DNA of 43,878 nucleotides from Vannielia litorea (GTDB lineage: Bacteria; Pseudomonadota; Alphaproteobacteria; Rhodobacterales; Rhodobacteraceae). Below, piece after piece: positions 25,391 through 35,358 of this stretch. Each line of letters starts with the position of its first letter. Positions within the stretch are counted from its first letter, which is position 1. Position numbers and translations under genes: made by a program. The stretch covers positions 1-43,878 of the forward strand of contig NZ_QTNQ01000029.1 in NCBI RefSeq assembly GCF_018424695.1. Reading direction: 5' to 3'. Below the pieces are notes generated by a model that saw only the letters and a program-made list of their open reading frames with translations, did not search any database and was not told the origin of the DNA.

Positions 25391-26577
25391 CACGCGGCGG
25401 CCTTCTGCTCGGCGCGGTGGCTGCGGTAGTAGTCCTGCGCGGCAGCAACACCGGAGCCGAGGGTGATGTTCAGGCCAAGATCGGCCATGACCATCTCGGC
25501 GGTGGCGATGCCCGAAAGCGCCATCACATCCGTGAGGCTCCCAAGGTGACCGATGCGGAAGACCTTGCCCGCAACCTCGCCGAGCCCGGTGCCGAAGGCC
25601 ACGCCATAGGCGCTGGCGGCATGCTCCACGATGCGGGTCGCGTTGAACCCCTCGGGCGTGCGGATCGCGCTGACCGTGTCGGAATAGACATTGGGCGACA
25701 CCGCGCACAGCTCCAGCCCCCAGGCCCCCATGGCAGCGCGGACGCCCTCGGCGATGCGGTGGTGGCGGGCAAAGACGTTCTCCAAGCCCTCGTTCAGAAG
25801 CATGTTGCAGGCTTCGTTCAGCCCGTTCAGCAGTCCGACGGCGGGGGTGTAGGGATAGGCGTTATTGGCATAGCCCTTTCCCATGTCCCGCACGTCGAAA
25901 AAGGTGCGCGGCAGCGTGGCGGTTTCGACGGCCTCCATGGCACGCTGCGAGAAGCCGGAGATCGCGAGGCCGGGCGGCAGCATGAACCCCTTCTGCGAGC
26001 CGGTCACGGCCACATCGACGCCCCAGGCATCAAAGCGGAAGTCCATCGAGGCGATGGAGCTGACACCATCGACAAAGAGCAGCGCAGGGTGACCCGCCGC
26101 ATCCAGCGCGCGGCGAACGGCGGCGATATCGGAGCGCACGCCGGTGGCCGTCTCATTGTGCGTGGCGAGCACCGCCTTGATCTCATGGCCAGTGTCGGCG
26201 GTGAGGATCTCTTCGTAGCGGTCGGCGGGCAGCCCATGGCCCCAAGGGGTCTCCACCACTTCGACCGTCAGCCCATGCCGCTGGCACATGTCGATCCAGC
26301 GGTGCGAGAACATGCCGTTGCGCGCGGCCAGCACCTTATCCCCGGCCGAGAGGCAGTTGGTCAGCGCCGTCTCCCAGCCGCCGGTGCCGGTGGAGGGAAA
26401 GATGAACACCTCCGCGCTCTCGCTCTTCAACACCCGGCGCACGCCCTCGCGGGCCGGATGCAGGATTTGCCCGAAGAGGGGCGAACGATGGTCGATGGTG
26501 GGCATGTCGCAGGCCTTGCGCAGCACCTCGGGGATGTTCGTCGGACCGGGGATGAAGACGGGGTTCTGGAAGCTCAT
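25390..26577 (-). CDS. bhcA: Aspartate-glyoxylate aminotransferase BhcA
   Basis: This 395-residue class V aminotransferase is of the serine-glyoxylate/alanine-glyoxylate group. The start NPVFIPGPTNIPEVL is typical, and the PLP lysine is K196 in VTGSQKGFMLPPG, preceded by LLFVDGVSSIAS with the cofactor Asp. It transfers the amino group of aspartate to glyoxylate, giving glycine and oxaloacetate. It heads the leftward bhc operon, with a strong AGAGGAG site, and is divergent from bhcR. Confidence 0.92.
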   Translation of the reverse strand: MSFQNPVFIPGPTNIPEVLRKACDMPTIDHRSPLFGQILHPAREGVRRVLKSESAEVFIFPSTGTGGWETALTNCLSAGDKVLAARNGMFSHRWIDMCQRHGLTVEVVETPWGHGLPADRYEEILTADTGHEIKAVLATHNETATGVRSDIAAVRRALDAAGHPALLFVDGVSSIASMDFRFDAWGVDVAVTGSQKGFMLPPGLAISGFSQRAMEAVETATLPRTFFDVRDMGKGYANNAYPYTPAVGLLNGLNEACNMLLNEGLENVFARHHRIAEGVRAAMGAWGLELCAVSPNVYSDTVSAIRTPEGFNATRIVEHAASAYGVAFGTGLGEVAGKVFRIGHLGSLTDVMALSGIATAEMVMADLGLNITLGSGVAAAQDYYRSHRAEQKAAA

Positions 26578-26659
26578 GGCGGTCTCCTCTGAAGGTTGGC
26601 GACACGCTACAGGCTAGGTTCGGCTCCGCAAAATTTTTCGACACGCGGTAAGCTTCGGC

Positions 26660-26695
26660 TTTTCAAGGTGGTTTTTCACATGTTTTCAAGTGGTT
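26660..26695. promoter_or_regulatory. Direct repeat in the bhcA / bhcR gap, BhcR operator candidate
   Basis: TTTTCAAGGTGGTT (26660-26673) and TTTTCAAGTGGTT (26683-26695) are near-identical direct repeats 23 bases apart in the 169-bp AT-rich divergent gap. A TTGATT hexamer at 26694 and the symmetric CGTATCATGAAATCGTAT stretch downstream may belong to the bhcR promoter. IclR regulators bind such repeated sites; glyoxylate-responsive binding of BhcR is known from Paracoccus. Confidence 0.5.
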
Positions 26696-26746
26696 GATTT
26701 TTTCGTATCATGAAATCGTATTTCCAATGCATTCCGAAGGGACCTT

Positions 26747-27580
26747 ATGGAAAAGCAGGACAATCCCCGCCGCGCCCGGGGCCGCCCTCGGGGTTGGGAC
26801 GACAAGACCGAGCAGAACACTATCAAGTCGCTCGACCGGGCGATGGAGGTCTTCGAGTATCTGAGCGCCCAGCAAGGCATCACGCTCACCGCCCTCGCGG
26901 AGCAGACCGGCCAGGCGCCCTCAACCGCCTACCGCATCCTCGTCACCCTGGAAGGCCGGGGGCTGGTGGAGTTCGACGCCGAGGAGCAGCTCTGGCACAT
27001 CGGCCCGCGCGCCTTTGCCATCGGCACAAGGTTCCTGCGGCGCACCAGCCTTGTCGAACGGGCGCGTCCGGTGCTGCGGGAGCTGATGGAGGCCACGGGT
27101 GAAACGGCGAACCTCGGCACCGAGAAGCAAGGCGCGGTGCTCTTCCTCAGCCAGGTGGAAACCCATGCCAACATCCGCGCCTTCTTTCCGCCCGGCACGC
27201 TCTCGGCCATGCATGCGTCCGGGATCGGAAAGGCCCTTCTGGCCCAGATGGACGAGGCCCGGCTGGCGCGGGCGCTCCAGGCCTCGCGCGAGGCCTTCAC
27301 CGCGCGGACGATCACAGGGGAGGCCGCTCTGCGGGCAGATCTCGCCGCGATCCGCGAGCGGGGCTACGCGCTGGATGACGAGGAGCGCAACGAAGGGATG
27401 CGCTGCATCGCGGCCCCGGTGTTTGATGTGAATGACGAGGCCGTGGCGGGCATTTCGGTATCAGGCCCCACCAGCCGGGTCACGCCCGAGAGCATCGTCG
27501 CACTGGTTGCACCGGTGCGGCACGCGGCGGCCCGGCTGACCGCCGCCATCGGCGGCACGCCTACTTGGCCGCGCCCCTGA
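26747..27580 (+). CDS. bhcR: IclR-family regulator BhcR
   Basis: This 277-residue protein has a basic N-terminal tail (RRARGRPRGWDD), an IclR winged helix-turn-helix (about residues 28-85; LTALAEQTGQAPSTAYRILV) and a GAF-like effector domain (from about 100; ANIRAFFPPGTLSAMHASGIGKALLAQ and a C-terminal ERNEGMRCIAAPVFD). Position divergent from bhcA matches BhcR, which controls the cycle in response to glyoxylate. Its last 20 bases overlap the convergent allE gene. Confidence 0.9.
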   Translation: MEKQDNPRRARGRPRGWDDKTEQNTIKSLDRAMEVFEYLSAQQGITLTALAEQTGQAPSTAYRILVTLEGRGLVEFDAEEQLWHIGPRAFAIGTRFLRRTSLVERARPVLRELMEATGETANLGTEKQGAVLFLSQVETHANIRAFFPPGTLSAMHASGIGKALLAQMDEARLARALQASREAFTARTITGEAALRADLAAIRERGYALDDEERNEGMRCIAAPVFDVNDEAVAGISVSGPTSRVTPESIVALVAPVRHAAARLTAAIGGTPTWPRP

Positions 27581-28430
27581 AGCGCGTAGGGGCCGCCCCG
27601 CCGTGCGCCAGCGGGCGCAGGGCCGCGTGACGGTTTACATCCTTGTAGAGCAGGTAGCGAAACGGCCCCGGCCCGCCCGCATAGCAGGCCTGCGGGCAGA
27701 AGGCGCGGAGCCACATGAAATCGCCCGCTTCAACCTCCACCCAATCGCCGTTCAGGCGATACACGCCCTTGCCCTCCAGCACATAGAGCCCGTGCTCCAT
27801 CACGTGGGTTTCCAGAAACGGGATCACCGCGCCGGGCTGAAGCGTGACGATGGTGACATGCATGTCATGGCGCAGATCCAATGGGTCGACAAAACGCGTG
27901 GTGGCCCAGGCGCCGTCGGTATCGGGCATGGGCGTGGGGGCGATGTCGGCCTCGTTCAGGAACAGCGGCTCCGGCATGTCCACACCCGGCGCCGGCTCCC
28001 AGATCTTGCGCACCCAGTGAAACCGCGCCACGGCCTCGCCGGTGTTGCGCAACGTCCAGCCGGACGATGGCGGCAGATAGGCGTAGCCACCCGGCTCAAG
28101 CCTTTGCGCCGCCCCCTCCACGGTGACCTCCACGCTGCCCTCCACCACGAAGAGCACACCCTGCGCGTCAGGATCGCTTTCAGGATGGTCCGATCCGCCC
28201 CCGGGCTGCACCTCCATGATGTATTGCGAGAATGTCTCGGCGAAGCCAGTCATCGGGCGGGCGATGACCCACAGGCGCGTGCCCTCCCAGCCGGGCAGAA
28301 AGCTGGTGGTGATATCGCGCATCGTGCCCTTCGGGATCACGGCATAGGCCTCGGTGAAGATCGCACGGTCGGTCAGCAGCTGGTCTTGTCCGGGCAGGCC
28401 GCCGGTGGGCGCGAAGTAGGAGCGGGGCAT
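27561..28430 (-). CDS. allE: (S)-ureidoglycine aminohydrolase
   Basis: This 289-residue bicupin releases ammonia from ureidoglycine to give ureidoglycolate. The C-terminal cupin carries the metal ligands E207, H209 and H213 (FLETHVMEHGLYVLEG) and Q247 (FCPQACYAG), the set known in E. coli AllE. The N-terminal cupin lacks these. Start PRSYFAPTGGLP is typical. Convergent overlap of 20 bases with bhcR. It supplies AllA, encoded about 9 kb away on the other side of the bhc genes. Confidence 0.93.
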   Translation of the reverse strand: MPRSYFAPTGGLPGQDQLLTDRAIFTEAYAVIPKGTMRDITTSFLPGWEGTRLWVIARPMTGFAETFSQYIMEVQPGGGSDHPESDPDAQGVLFVVEGSVEVTVEGAAQRLEPGGYAYLPPSSGWTLRNTGEAVARFHWVRKIWEPAPGVDMPEPLFLNEADIAPTPMPDTDGAWATTRFVDPLDLRHDMHVTIVTLQPGAVIPFLETHVMEHGLYVLEGKGVYRLNGDWVEVEAGDFMWLRAFCPQACYAGGPGPFRYLLYKDVNRHAALRPLAHGGAAPTRFRGAAK

Positions 28431-28547
28431 TGGGCTTCCTGTCAGTGTTGGGTGTCCGCCCCAATATGTGGCCCCGGGCCGCGCCTTGCCAACGCGTGAC
28501 TTCCCGCAACAGTTTTCGGATATTTTTGATAGTCGGCGAGATGCCCC

Positions 28548-29759
28548 TCAGAAAACCGAAAGCCCGGCATTCGTGTTGAGCATGAACTGCGCGAAAATCG
28601 GTGCGCAGGCCGCGCCTATGGCTCTCGCGTTCTCGCCAACGGTGCCTGCCTCGACAACCGGGGCGATCAGGCCGCGCTTGTCCTGGTTCACGAGGTAGCG
28701 GCGCACCCGCTCCACCAGCTCTTGCCGCACATCGGGCGGGAAGGCGCCGTCAATCAGCACCGCCTCGAAATCGAGGACCGAGCAGATCGAGAGCGAGGCC
28801 TTGGCCAGCTCCTGCGCCGTCTCGCCGATCCACGGCTCCACGTAATGCGACAGCGCCGACCAGTCCTGCGGCTTCTGCCACATCACCTGCGGGTCAAGCC
28901 CGGCCTCCACCAGACGGGCCTCCAGCAGATGCAGCGAGGCGGTGTCGATCAGCTGCTGGCTTTCCCCCAACGGGCCGGTGGTGCGCATCGCGCCCAGCGC
29001 GCCCGCATTGCCCTGGTTGCCTTCGAAGACGGTGCCGTTCAGCGCGATTCCGCCGCCGACGAAGGAACCTATGAAGAAATAGGCGAAGTCCCGAAACTCG
29101 TGGCCACGCCCGTAGAGGTGTTCGGCCTGGCAGGCGGCGGTGGCATCGTTGACCACATAGACCGGCAACTCGCTGAAGCGGGCAACCTCCTCGCTGAACA
29201 CCACGTCCTTCCACGAGCGGAAGCGCTCTGCCGCCGGTCCGGACAGATCATGCCACTTCCAAAGCTCGAAGGGGCTGCCAATCCCAATGCCGCAGACCCG
29301 GGAGCGCAGCCGCGCCGGGAGTGTCTCCAGCAGGGTGTCGAGGCCGCTTTGCAGAAACCCGAAAACGGCGTCGGGCATCGCGTATTCATAGGTGGTACGC
29401 AGTTGGCCGCGCGTGGCGCCGGAGAGATCGAGCAGCAGCAGGTCGGCGCTCTTGCGCCCCACCTTGAGCCCGATGGAAAATGCCCCGTCAGGGTCCAGCT
29501 CGATCGGGATCGAGGGCTTGCCGACCCGGCCGCGCAGCGGGGTGCCTCGCCGGATCAGCCCGTCCGCCTCCAGGTTGCGCAAAATCGTCGAGACCGTTGG
29601 CTTCGAAAGGCCGGTGCGACGTGCCAGCTCGGCAGCGGGCACGCTGCGATGCCGGTTCAGGATGGAGAGCAACAGCCGCTCGTTATGGTCGCGAACCCCG
29701 CTCTGGTTCACGCCCGCACTGCGGCTGCTGATGCTGTCTCCATCCATGATGCGGACCAT
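28548..29759 (-). CDS. ROK-family transcriptional regulator of the sugar operon
   Basis: This 403-residue protein has an N-terminal winged helix-turn-helix (about residues 20-85; VPAAELARRTGLSKPTVSTI, LEADGLIRRG) followed by a ROK domain. The kinase ATP motif is degenerate (SIGLKVGRKSADL) and the zinc-binding cysteine motif of ROK kinases is absent, so it acts as a sensor rather than an enzyme. It is divergent from the frcBCAK-like operon and likely represses it until a sugar binds. Confidence 0.87.
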   Translation of the reverse strand: MVRIMDGDSISSRSAGVNQSGVRDHNERLLLSILNRHRSVPAAELARRTGLSKPTVSTILRNLEADGLIRRGTPLRGRVGKPSIPIELDPDGAFSIGLKVGRKSADLLLLDLSGATRGQLRTTYEYAMPDAVFGFLQSGLDTLLETLPARLRSRVCGIGIGSPFELWKWHDLSGPAAERFRSWKDVVFSEEVARFSELPVYVVNDATAACQAEHLYGRGHEFRDFAYFFIGSFVGGGIALNGTVFEGNQGNAGALGAMRTTGPLGESQQLIDTASLHLLEARLVEAGLDPQVMWQKPQDWSALSHYVEPWIGETAQELAKASLSICSVLDFEAVLIDGAFPPDVRQELVERVRRYLVNQDKRGLIAPVVEAGTVGENARAIGAACAPIFAQFMLNTNAGLSVF

Positions 29760-29809
29760 GTTTGCCTGCTTTCTTCCCTTAAATATAGCCCAAACTTATT
29801 AGTTAGGAA

Positions 29810-29829
29810 AGTTTACAAACTATTTGACA
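29810..29829. promoter_or_regulatory. Inverted repeat next to a TTGACA hexamer in the ROK / frcB gap
   Basis: AGTTTACAAACT (29810-29821) is a perfect inverted repeat, and an outer TAGTT/AACTA pair surrounds it. It abuts TTGACA (29824-29829), a consensus -35 for frcB. A repressor bound there would block polymerase. A TATATT on the minus strand about 35 bases away may be the -10 of the ROK gene itself. Confidence 0.5.
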
Positions 29830-29942
29830 GACTCCCCAGAATCAGGTTTCAAAGGGCCAACCTGCAAAACCGAGGAGAGCGCAGGTTCAGCGGCGGGGCA
29901 CTGCCACCGCTGCGATCGAATTGACTTCAATGGGAGGACTCC

Positions 29943-30953
29943 ATGAAAAGCCTAGTGACCACTTCGGCCCTTGCCCTGACCGTGATGGCAGGTGCTGCCG
30001 CGGCAGAGACCAACGCCTGCCTCATCACCAAGACCGACACCAACCCCTTCTTCGTGAAGATGAAGGAAGGCGCCACCGCGGCCGCCGAAGCGAACGGCAT
30101 CAACCTTGCCACCTACGCCGGCAAGATCGACGGCGACGTGGAAAGCCAGGTCGCCGCCGTCGAAACCTGCATCGCCTCGGGCGCCAAGGGCATCCTGATC
30201 ACCCCCACCGACAGCCGCGCGCTGACCCCGGTGATCAACCAGGCCCGTGAGGCCGGGGCGCTCGTGATCGCGCTCGACACTCCCTTCGAGCCCGCCGATG
30301 TGGCCGATGCCACCTTCGCCACCGACAACTTCCAGGCCGGCGTTCTGATCGGCCAGTGGGCCGCTGCCACGCTGGGCGACGAGGCGGCCAACGCCAAGAT
30401 CGCGCTGCTCGACCTGAACGCCTCCGAGATCTCGGTGGACTACCTGCGCGACGGTGGTTTCCTTCAGGGCTTCGGCATCGACATCAAGGACCCGACCGAC
30501 ATCGGTGACGAGGATGATCCCCGCATCGTTGGCCACGACGTGACCAACGGCAACGAAGAAGGCGGCCGCACGGCGATGGAGAACCTTCTCCAGATCGACC
30601 CTGAAATCAACGTCGTCTACACCATCAACGAGCCCGCCGCCGCCGGTGCCTACGAGGCGCTCAAGTCGGTTGGCCGCGAGAATGACGTGCTCATCGTCTC
30701 GGTCGACGGCGGTTGCCCCGGCGTTCAGAACGTCAGCGAAGGCGTGATCGGCGCCACCTCGATGCAGTTCCCGCTGCTCATGGCCTCGCTCGGCATCGAA
30801 GCCATCGCGACCTTTGCCGAAACCGGCGAGAAGCCGCAGAACTCGGAAGGGCTCGACTTCTACAACACCGGCGTCGAGCTGATCACCGACGCGCCGGTTG
30901 ACGGCATCGAGTCGATCACCTCCGAAGCAGGTATGGAGAAGTGCTGGGGCTGA
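29943..30953 (+). CDS. frcB: Sugar ABC transporter substrate-binding protein (FrcB-like)
   Basis: This 336-residue periplasmic binding protein has signal peptide [21 protein letters not shown]. The ribose/fructose-binding fold is seen in [57 protein letters not shown] and [16 protein letters not shown]. The closest known protein is FrcB of the rhizobial fructose/mannose/ribose system, though the sugar here is not proven. RBS GGGAGGACTCC is good. A strong hairpin follows the gene. Confidence 0.87.
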   Translation: MKSLVTTSALALTVMAGAAAAETNACLITKTDTNPFFVKMKEGATAAAEANGINLATYAGKIDGDVESQVAAVETCIASGAKGILITPTDSRALTPVINQAREAGALVIALDTPFEPADVADATFATDNFQAGVLIGQWAAATLGDEAANAKIALLDLNASEISVDYLRDGGFLQGFGIDIKDPTDIGDEDDPRIVGHDVTNGNEEGGRTAMENLLQIDPEINVVYTINEPAAAGAYEALKSVGRENDVLIVSVDGGCPGVQNVSEGVIGATSMQFPLLMASLGIEAIATFAETGEKPQNSEGLDFYNTGVELITDAPVDGIESITSEAGMEKCWG

Positions 30954-30967
30954 TCCCCGCACATCTC

Positions 30968-30998
30968 GCTGGCCGGGGCACAGGTCGCCCCGGCCAGC
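30968..30998 (+). terminator. 12-bp stem-loop between frcB and frcC
   Basis: GCTGGCCGGGGC (30968-30979) and GCCCCGGCCAGC (30987-30998) are fully complementary around ACAGGTC. No T-tract follows. In binding-protein operons such hairpins partly terminate transcription or protect the upstream mRNA, giving more binding protein than permease. Confidence 0.6.
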
Positions 30999-31066
30999 AC
31001 ACCCCCACCACCAAGATTTTGACCAGATCGCAGGCCCCGGCGTAGGCTCGGGGCGGGAGGGCCTAC

Positions 31067-32148
31067 ATGTCTGATTCATCCGGAACCGGCTCCAAGGGCG
31101 AGGGCTACGAAAGCGCCCTCAGCGGAAGCGATACCCGCGTTGCCCAATTCGCGGCGCGGCGCATGTCACCGCTGAACCGCGTTCAGCACATCCTTCACAA
31201 CAACCCAACCTTCGTGCCCGTCATCGTGCTGCTCATCAGCCTGCTGGCGTTCTGGATGATCGCGGGCGGCCGCTTTTTCTCGGCCTTCAACCTCAGCCTC
31301 ATCATGCAGCAGGTGTCGATCATCGGCATGCTGGCGGCGGCGCAATCGCTCATCATCATCACCGCCGGGATCGACCTTTCGGTGGCCGCAATCATGATCC
31401 TGATGTCCGTCATCATGGGCAATCTCGCCGTCAACCTCGGCGTGCCCTCCCCCCTCGCCATCCTGATCGGCATGGCGGGCGGCATGGCCGCAGGCGCGAT
31501 GAACGGCCTGCTCATCACCAAGGTCAAGCTCCCGCCCTTCATCACCACGCTGGGCACATGGTCGATCTTCTTCGCGCTCAACCTCTGGCTTTCCGGTGCA
31601 CAATCCATTCGCAGCCAGGACATCGACGATGCCGCGCCGTTCCTGAAGTTCTTCGGAAATGCCATCGACTTCGGCGGCGCGCGCATCACCTTCGGCGTGA
31701 TCCTGATGATCGTGATCTTCGTCACCCTCTGGTACATGCTCAACAAGACGGCCTGGGGCCGCCACGTCTACGCCATCGGCGATGATATCGAGGCGGCGGA
31801 GCTTTCGGGCATTCGCACCCAGCGCACGCTGGTCTCGGTTTACATGCTGGCGGGCCTCGTCTGCGCCATCGCTGGCTGGGCCTCCATCGGACGTGTCGGC
31901 TCGATCTCGCCGCAGTCGTTCTACGAGGGCAACCTGCAATCCATCACCGCCGTGGTGATCGGGGGCATCTCGCTGTTCGGCGGGCGCGGCTCGATCATGG
32001 GGGCGCTCTTCGGCGCGCTCATCGTCGGCGTCTTCCAGTCGGGCCTTCGGATGGCCGGAGTCGACGTGCTCTGGCAGGTCTTCGCCATCGGCTGGCTCAT
32101 CATCATCGCGGTCGCCATCGACCAATGGATCAGAAGGGTTTCGGCATA

Positions 32149-32149
<1 letters not shown>
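31067..32149 (+). CDS. frcC: Sugar ABC transporter permease (FrcC-like)
   Basis: This 360-residue inner-membrane protein has about 8-10 helices. It shows the ribose-type permease features AAAQSLIIITAGIDLSVAAI, LLITKVKLPPFITTLGT and VVIGGISLFGGRGSIMGAL. A long hydrophilic N-terminus of about 50 residues precedes the first helix, as in FrcC. The ATG follows GGGAGGGCC. The stop overlaps the frcA start (TAATG). Confidence 0.88.
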
Positions 32150-32921
<772 letters not shown>

Positions 32922-32925
<4 letters not shown>

Positions 32926-33563
32926 GCGAAACGATTGACGACGCGGGGGCGCTGCCGGGCCTGATCCTGGCCGCGCCCCACACCGGGCGCCGCAGGCTTG
33001 TGGCGCTCGCCGGGCCGCCCGCCTCGGGCAAGTCCACCTTGGCAGAGACCCTCGCCCGCGATCTGACGGCGCAGGGCTGCCCCGCCGAGATCGTGCCGAT
33101 GGACGGGTTTCACCTCGACAACCGCATCCTGTCGCGCCGCGGCCTCATCGGCCGCAAGGGCGCGCCCGAAAGCTTCGATGCCGCTGGCCTGCTGCGCCTC
33201 CTGTCCGCCCTCCGGGACGATGCACAGGTGCATTACCCGGTGTTCAACCGCGAGCGCGACATCTCGATCGGCGGGGCGGGCGAGGTTGGCGAGGGCTGCG
33301 ATACCGTCATCGTCGAGGGCAACTACCTGCTTCTCGATGCCCCGGTCTGGCGGGAGATGGCCCGGCAGTGGGATATCTCTATCCAGCTTGAGGTGCCCCT
33401 CGACGTGCTCGAAGCCCGCCTTACCCAACGCTGGCGCGACCATGCCATTCCCGAGGCGGAAGCCAAGAGACGTATCCACGAGAACGACCTGGTGAATGCG
33501 CGGCACGTGGCCGCAAACGCACTCGCGGCGGATTACGTGGTGCGCGCGGAAGAAGACGGCTGA
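32922..33563 (+). CDS. frcK: FrcK-like P-loop kinase
   Basis: This 213-residue kinase of the uridine kinase/phosphoribulokinase superfamily has P-loop GPPASGKST (residues 31-39), EIVPMDGFHLDN with the catalytic Asp, and VIVEGNYLLLD. It starts with GTG overlapping the frcA stop (GTGA). FrcK-type proteins are encoded with Frc transporters in rhizobia and may phosphorylate the imported sugar or a derivative; this has not been settled for all members. Confidence 0.85.
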
Positions 33564-33564
33564 C

Positions 33565-34476
33565 TCACGCCAGCCCGAGGAGCGACAGCACCAGCGGAAT
33601 CGTGGCGACAGCGGCCAGCGTCTGCGACGTGACCAGCCCCGCCATCAGCGTGCCGTCGCCGCCGAGCTGGCGGGTGAGCACATAGGCCGTGGGCGCAACC
33701 GGAATGGCGGAGAAGGTCGCCAGCACCAGCGCCTCGGTGCCCTCCAGGCCCATCGCCCGGGCGATGAGCGCGGCGAGCAGTGGCATGGCCAGCAGGCGCA
33801 GCGCGCCAATGGTGATCAGCGGCGCAAGGTCTTGCCGCAGGGCCGCGGGGCGCAGCGCCGCGCCGACGCAGAGCAGACCCAGGGGCAGGCTGGCGCGGCC
33901 CATCAGATCGAGGAACCGGTCGGCGCCCCAGGGCAGCCCGATGCCGGTGAGCGTCAGCACGATCCCGGCAAGGCAGGCGAGGATCAGCGGGTTGGCGAGG
34001 ATGCTGCGGACCATGGCAGGCGCGGCGCGCAGGCCGGTCGACTCCGAGAGCGCCATGATCGAGAGGACGTTGACGAAGGGCACCGCGATGGCGAGGTAAA
34101 CCGCCGCCTGCCCCAACCCCGCCGCACCGGTGAGCCCTACGGTGACAGCCAGCCCGATATAGGTGTTGAAACGGATCACCCCCTGCAATGCCGGGCCAAA
34201 ACGGGCGGGCCTTGCGGGCAGGATCAACCGGCGCACCGCCCACATCCCCAGTGCCGCGAGCGTGATCGTCACCAGCCCCGCCCCGCCCATCCGCAGGATT
34301 GCCGGGTCGCGCAGCGGCGCGTCCGCAAGGCTTGAGACGAGCAGCGCCGGGAAGAGGATGAAGTAATTGAGCCGTTCGGCCGCGGGCCAGAAGCCCGCAT
34401 CCGGCCAGCCCCGCCGCGAGAGCAGGTAGCCAAGGCAGATCAGCGCAAAAAGCGGCCAGATGGTGAGAACGAGCAT
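33565..34476 (-). CDS. AEC-family transporter
   Basis: This 303-residue membrane protein has about ten helices in two halves, typical of auxin efflux carrier-like permeases (IWPLFALICLGYLLSRRGWP at the start; RSILANPLILACLAGIVLTL in the middle; TFSAIPVAPTAYVLTRQLGG near the end). Bacterial members often export or import organic acids; the substrate is unknown. Its stop lies one base from the frcK stop, convergent. It is separate from the metal operon that follows in the same direction. Confidence 0.82.
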   Translation of the reverse strand: MLVLTIWPLFALICLGYLLSRRGWPDAGFWPAAERLNYFILFPALLVSSLADAPLRDPAILRMGGAGLVTITLAALGMWAVRRLILPARPARFGPALQGVIRFNTYIGLAVTVGLTGAAGLGQAAVYLAIAVPFVNVLSIMALSESTGLRAAPAMVRSILANPLILACLAGIVLTLTGIGLPWGADRFLDLMGRASLPLGLLCVGAALRPAALRQDLAPLITIGALRLLAMPLLAALIARAMGLEGTEALVLATFSAIPVAPTAYVLTRQLGGDGTLMAGLVTSQTLAAVATIPLVLSLLGLA

Positions 34477-34503
34477 GGTGATCCCGGGATTGCCCGGCCC
34501 GGG

Positions 34504-35358
34504 TTACGGTGCCGTCTCGGCAGACGCAAGCGGGCTGGCGGCGCGGCGGTTGCGCAGGACGGTGGCGATGAAGGCCGCGATGAAGCAGAGCGTCATGGCA
34601 AGCACGATGGTGGGGGCCGGTGCGCTGTCGATCCAGAAGCTGGCATAGGTGCCCGCGAGGGCGCAGATGAGCGCGAGCGCCACGGCAACGGCCAACATCG
34701 CGTGAAAGCGCCGGGTGAGCAGAAATGCGGTGGCCCCGGGGGCGATGAGCAGTGCGATGGCAAGGATGATCCCCACCGCCTTCAGCGCCGCCACGATGGT
34801 GAGCGAAAGCGCCACAAGCATCCCGTAGTGCAACCAGCCCACGGGCAGGCCCGAGGCCTTGGCCTGCGTCGGGTCGAAGGAATGCAACAGCAGGTCTTTC
34901 CATTTCGCCGCCAACGCGAGGGTCACCACCCCGCCGATGAGGCCCGCCTCCCAGAGGTCCGCCGCGCCGATGCCGAGGATGTCGCCGAAGAGGATGTGGT
35001 CGAGGTGCACATCGGTCGAGATGGCGGTGTAGAGCACGAGGCCCAGAGCGAACATGCCGGAGAAGACCACGCCCATCACCGTGTCCTGCTTGATGCGGGA
35101 GTTCTCCTGCAAGTAGCCGGTCGCCAGCGCGCAGCCCATCCCGGCGGCAAAGGCCCCCACACCCAGCGGGAGGCCGACAAGATAGGCCAGCACCACGCCG
35201 GGGAGCACCGCGTGGCTCACTGCGTCACCCATCAGCGACCAGCCCTTGAGCACCAGAAAGCACGAGAGCAGCGCGGCGGGCACCGAGATCAGCGCGGCCA
35301 CGGCGAGCGCGTTCTGCATGAAGGGCAGTTGAAACGGCAGCAGCAGCTCTTCGATCAT
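34504..35358 (-). CDS. Metal ABC transporter permease (MntD/SitD-like)
   Basis: This 284-residue protein has 8-9 helices and ABC-3 family features: LKGWSLMGDAVSHAVLPGVV near the N-terminus, and ALKAVGIILAIALLIAPGATAFLL near the C-terminus. It is the second permease of the operon; its ATG overlaps the stop of the first (ATGA, 35355-35358), and the longer upstream frame is the shadow of that gene. Manganese is the likely substrate because of the Mur-like box upstream of the operon. Confidence 0.87.
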   Translation of the reverse strand: MIEELLLPFQLPFMQNALAVAALISVPAALLSCFLVLKGWSLMGDAVSHAVLPGVVLAYLVGLPLGVGAFAAGMGCALATGYLQENSRIKQDTVMGVVFSGMFALGLVLYTAISTDVHLDHILFGDILGIGAADLWEAGLIGGVVTLALAAKWKDLLLHSFDPTQAKASGLPVGWLHYGMLVALSLTIVAALKAVGIILAIALLIAPGATAFLLTRRFHAMLAVAVALALICALAGTYASFWIDSAPAPTIVLAMTLCFIAAFIATVLRNRRAASPLASAETAP

